Source: Comamonadaceae bacterium (GTDB taxonomy: Bacteria > Pseudomonadota > Gammaproteobacteria > Burkholderiales > Burkholderiaceae). Taken from it: a stretch of DNA of 27,019 nt. Below the pieces are notes generated by a model. The model had not been told where the DNA came from. It saw only the letters and a list, made by a program, of their open reading frames with translations, and searched no databases. Within the stretch, counting starts at the first letter, position 1, and each line of letters opens with the position of its first letter. This document shows, piece by piece, positions 24,847-27,019 of the stretch. The translations under genes were made by a program, and so were the position numbers. Location: NCBI GenBank assembly GCA_947505915.1, contig CANNNH010000006.1, positions 1 through 27,019 of the forward strand, given 5' to 3'.

Positions 24847-25568
24847 ACGCGCTCAGCCAAGACGGCCCGCAGCATGCCGGTGATGTTCTGATTTCGCTGC
24901 GTGAGGCCAGCGTGCACTTCGGCCCTTTTGCGGCACTCTCCGCTTGCACGCTGAACATTGCGCGCGGCGAGCGGGTGGCGCTGGTCGGCTCTAACGGCAG
25001 TGGCAAGAGCACTTTGCTGCGCCTGATTCATGGCTTGCTGCCGGCCTCCGGCGGGCTCAATCTGCGCCCGCATGCCGCCCCGCAGGCCATGCTGTTTCAG
25101 CGCCCTTACATGCTGCGTACCACGGCGCAAAACAATGTGGCCCTGGGCTTGTGGATGGCCGGCACCGGCTGGCGCGCAGCCCGCGTGCAGGCGCTGGCAG
25201 CTCTTGAGCAGGTGGGGCTGGCCGAGCTGGCTCAGCGGCCTGCCAAAACGCTCTCCGGCGGTCAGCAGCAGCGGCTGGCGCTGGCACGCGCCTGGGCTTT
25301 GCAGCCGCAGGTCTTGCTGCTCGATGAGCCCACCTCCAGCCTGGACCCGGCCGCCAAGCGCGAGGTCGAGACGCTGATGGCCGAGTTCGCTGCCGCCGGC
25401 ATGACCCTGGTTTTCAGCAGCCACAACCTGGGCCAGGTCAAGCGCCTGGCCAGCCGGGTGATTTACCTGGAGCAGGGACAAATACTTGCTGACGCGCCGG
25501 TGCACGATTTTTTCAATCTGCAGCTGCCACCGGCTGCCGCACAATTTTTAAAAGGGGAATTAGGATGA
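24843..25568 (+). CDS. tupC: tungstate ABC transporter ATP-binding protein
   Basis: This 241-residue ABC ATPase energises TupB. Walker A is GSNGSGKST (49-57), the Q-loop is FQRP (Q86), the signature is LSGGQQQ (137-143), Walker B is VLLLDEP (D161, E162), and the switch His is in SSHNLGQVKRLA. There is no C-terminal TOBE/Mop molybdate-binding domain, unlike ModC, which supports a Tup-type rather than Mod-type system. It overlaps tupB and tupA by four bases each, so the three are expressed as one coupled unit. Confidence 0.93.
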   Translation: MNALSQDGPQHAGDVLISLREASVHFGPFAALSACTLNIARGERVALVGSNGSGKSTLLRLIHGLLPASGGLNLRPHAAPQAMLFQRPYMLRTTAQNNVALGLWMAGTGWRAARVQALAALEQVGLAELAQRPAKTLSGGQQQRLALARAWALQPQVLLLDEPTSSLDPAAKREVETLMAEFAAAGMTLVFSSHNLGQVKRLASRVIYLEQGQILADAPVHDFFNLQLPPAAAQFLKGELG

Positions 25569-26410
25569 AGCAAAGCTACCATGGCCGTCAAGGCAATCTG
25601 GCCCGTCGTTTTTCAACGCTGCTCTTGTGGGCGGGTCTTCTTGCAGGCGCCGGCCTGGCCCAGGCTCAAAGCCCGAACATCGTGATGGCTTCGACCACCT
25701 CGACCGAGCAGTCCGGCTTGTTTTCTTTCTTGCTACCCGAGTTCAAAAAAGCCACCGGCATTGATATCAAGGTGGTTGCACTGGGCACCGGCCAGGCCAT
25801 TGACATGGGCCGCCGCGGCGACGCCGATGTGCTGTTTGTGCACGACCAGGTGGCCGAAGAAAAAGTGGTGGCCGAAGGTTTTGCGATCAAGCGACTGCCC
25901 GTGATGTACAACGACTTTGTGCTGATCGGCCCGGCCGCCGACCCGGTTCAGGTCAAGGGCCAGAACATTTTGCAGGCTTTGCAAAAACTTCAAGCCGGCA
26001 ACGGCGCTTTCATTTCGCGCGGCGACAAGAGCGGCACGCACGCAGCAGAGTTGCGCTACTGGGCACTGGCTGGCGTCGGTGTGCCCGCTTATGCGGCCTA
26101 CAAGTCTTGCGGTTGCGGCATGGGCCCGGCCTTGAACATGGCCGCCAGCCTGGACGCCTATGTGCTGGCCGACCGTGCCACCTGGTTGGCTTTCAAGAAC
26201 CCGGCCAAGCTGGCGGTGCTGGTCGAGGGCGATCAGCGACTCTTTAACCAGTACGGCGTACTGGTGGTGAATCCGGCCAAACATCCGCACGTGAAAGTGG
26301 CCGATGCGCAGAAGTTTGCCGACTGGATCGTCTCGCCCGCCGGCCAGACGGTGATTGCCGGCTACAAGATCAACGGCCAGCAGCTGTTCTTCCCGAACGC
26401 CGGTCGTTAA
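25565..26410 (+). CDS. tupA: tungstate-binding periplasmic protein
   Basis: This 281-residue protein has a signal peptide (hydrophobic 18-32, cleavage near AQA-Q). It binds tungstate, with molybdate usually weaker, in the periplasm. Family features are ASTTSTEQSGLF (STTS at 43-46 where TupA usually has TTTS), ALGTGQAIDMGRRGDADVLFVHD, SRGDKSGTHAAELRYW, GMGPALNMAASLDAYVLADR and WIVSPAGQ. An unusual CGCG (182-185) sits where I recall homologs reading a Gly/Gln-type sequence, placing two cysteines close to the anion-site loop. Phosphate- or molybdate-binding alternatives are less likely given the GMGxxLNMA block. It is the last gene of the tup operon; no terminator is visible after it. Confidence 0.93.
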   Translation: MKQSYHGRQGNLARRFSTLLLWAGLLAGAGLAQAQSPNIVMASTTSTEQSGLFSFLLPEFKKATGIDIKVVALGTGQAIDMGRRGDADVLFVHDQVAEEKVVAEGFAIKRLPVMYNDFVLIGPAADPVQVKGQNILQALQKLQAGNGAFISRGDKSGTHAAELRYWALAGVGVPAYAAYKSCGCGMGPALNMAASLDAYVLADRATWLAFKNPAKLAVLVEGDQRLFNQYGVLVVNPAKHPHVKVADAQKFADWIVSPAGQTVIAGYKINGQQLFFPNAGR

Positions 26411-26436
26411 GACGCCTGCCAGTGCGCTCCTATAAT
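26407..26436 (+). promoter_or_regulatory. consensus -10 promoter placing the start point at the GTG codon
   Basis: A perfect TATAAT lies at 26431-26436, with TTAAGA (26407-26412) as a 4/6 -35 at 18-base spacing. The -10 ends only seven bases before the GTG at 26444, so transcription should start at or next to the start codon, giving a leaderless message. The -35 overlaps the tupA stop codon. Confidence 0.6.
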
Positions 26437-26443
26437 TTCAATC

Positions 26444-26842
26444 GTGTCGCGCACTGACTTGTCTCACCCTTACTTGCGTCCGCTGGCTTTTCGCCTGGCG
26501 GTCTGGCTGAGCTTTCTCGCCGTGCTGTCGGCGCTGGCCGCGCCGGCGGCGGCGCTGTCGATGGACACGCGCAGCGGCAAACTCGGCGGTGTCTGCAACG
26601 TAGACAGCAGCAAAGGCCTTGCATTCAACGCTGCGTACACCCCCGCGCAGGGCGATGCGCAAGAGACCTCCAACCAAGGCCATTGCACCTGGTGCGGCTC
26701 ACTTGGCCTGGCCTTGCTGCCTGCCCCATCGGCTGCCAGCTTGCCGGTGCCGCTGCGGCACATGGCGGCTGCATCGGCCCCGAGTGCCCGCGCCCTGCAG
26801 GTCACCGGCCTGCCCTTGAGCCGCGGCCCGCCTTCACTTTGA
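26444..26842 (+). CDS. small exported CxxC protein, DUF2946-like
   Basis: This 132-residue protein has a hydrophobic signal segment (about 16-37, ending APAAALS) and a short mature region with C51 and a HCTWC motif (H80, C81, C84), followed by GLALLP and a Pro/Ala-rich tail. The His/Cys cluster and layout match DUF2946-type proteins, which I recall near copper or TonB-receptor genes; a metal-related periplasmic role is inference. The GTG start is chosen because it directly follows a consensus -10 element and begins the signal peptide; no ribosome site is present. The gene begins 33 bases after tupA but appears to have its own promoter. Confidence 0.65.
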   Translation: MSRTDLSHPYLRPLAFRLAVWLSFLAVLSALAAPAAALSMDTRSGKLGGVCNVDSSKGLAFNAAYTPAQGDAQETSNQGHCTWCGSLGLALLPAPSAASLPVPLRHMAAASAPSARALQVTGLPLSRGPPSL

Positions 26843-26966
26843 ACACCATCGCCCGGGTCTTGCGCCGGGTTCTAGGTTTTGCACCAGGTCTTTGACCTGC
26901 TGCCTTGTTCAATGCCGCGTGTTGCAGGCCGATGGCCGCAAGCGCTCCTTTTTCACTGGATTTTTC
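26843..26966 (+). other. 124-base gap with two small hairpins
   Basis: This gap contains CCCGG/CCGGG (from about 26852 to 26874) and CAGGTC-TTT-GACCTG (26885-26899). Neither is followed by a good T run, so a terminator is not supported. The conserved boxes of a cobalamin riboswitch, which often precedes TonB receptors, are not seen. Confidence 0.4.
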
Positions 26967-27019
26967 ATGCACCATTTTTCTGGCACTTTGTTGCCACATC
27001 GTTTGTCACGCGTGGGTCT
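26967..27019 (+). CDS. start of a gene cut by the window end
   Basis: An ATG at 26967 opens 17 codons (MHHFSGTLLPHRLSRVG) with no stop before the window ends. A TGGA lies upstream as a weak ribosome site. The basic then turning-hydrophobic beginning could be the n-region of a signal peptide. With a DUF2946-like gene just upstream, a TonB-dependent receptor or other exported metal-related protein is a guess. Too short to identify. Confidence 0.35.
   Translation, partial: MHHFSGTLLPHRLSRVG

Noticed and set aside
26843..26966. Cobalamin or molybdenum-cofactor riboswitch before the last gene
   Set aside because: The interval is short, and I find none of the conserved boxes; only two small stems are present.
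1..27019. Defence island, prophage, CRISPR or mobile element
   Set aside because: No cas, toxin-antitoxin, integrase, transposase or phage structural genes, no repeat array and no terminal inverted repeats; the GIY-YIG protein is the small chromosomal type.

Overview
The window is GC-rich and almost fully coding. No gap exceeds about 255 bases, and I found no tRNA, rRNA, insertion sequence, phage gene or CRISPR array. Gene content points to a betaproteobacterium of the Burkholderiales, most likely Comamonadaceae (a Polaromonas, Rhodoferax or Variovorax relative). The grounds are the xseB-ispA-dxs-folE2 run, a BPSS1780-family membrane protein, a Burkholderiales-style UvrD, a homoserine kinase of the aminoglycoside-phosphotransferase fold, and a TakP-like TRAP transporter. 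The taxonomy is inferred from remembered family resemblance, not from a search.

Layout. 1-2088: 3' part of uvrD, cut by the window edge. 2190-4542 (minus): a small exported protein, thrB and a BPSS1780 membrane protein. 4621-9219 (plus): polA, an exported dienelactone-hydrolase-like protein and a ZIP metal transporter. 9234-13522 (minus): a compact five-gene run read as Rieske oxygenase, EamA exporter, 3-mercaptopyruvate-type sulfurtransferase, GIY-YIG protein and sugar-acid kinase. 13620-17536 (plus): xseB, ispA, dxs and folE2, closely packed and ended by a strong terminator. 17671-21273: a TRAP transporter split into convergent units, dctP on plus and dctQ-dctM on minus, with hairpins between them. 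21526-22806 (plus): an EgtB/SenA-type nonheme iron enzyme, a probable selenoneine synthase. 22752-23906 (minus): a ModE-like regulator fused to a periplasmic-binding-like domain. 24082-26410 (plus): tungstate ABC transporter tupB-tupC-tupA. 26444-27019 (plus): a small exported CxxC protein of DUF2946 type and the first codons of a truncated gene.

How the genes work together. ispA and dxs supply isoprenoid precursors, and folE2 starts folate/pterin synthesis. The divergent regulator probably controls tupBCA. dctP with dctQM should form one TRAP importer, probably for 2-oxo acids or a similar small carboxylate. Most of the window is ordinary chromosomal housekeeping DNA.

The parts most worth a second look are: the SenA-like gene without visible senB/senC partners, overlapping the tungstate regulator tail to tail; the 20-bp direct repeat with a 22-bp period in front of dctP; the split TRAP locus; the mixed-function Rieske operon; and a probable leaderless DUF2946 transcript.
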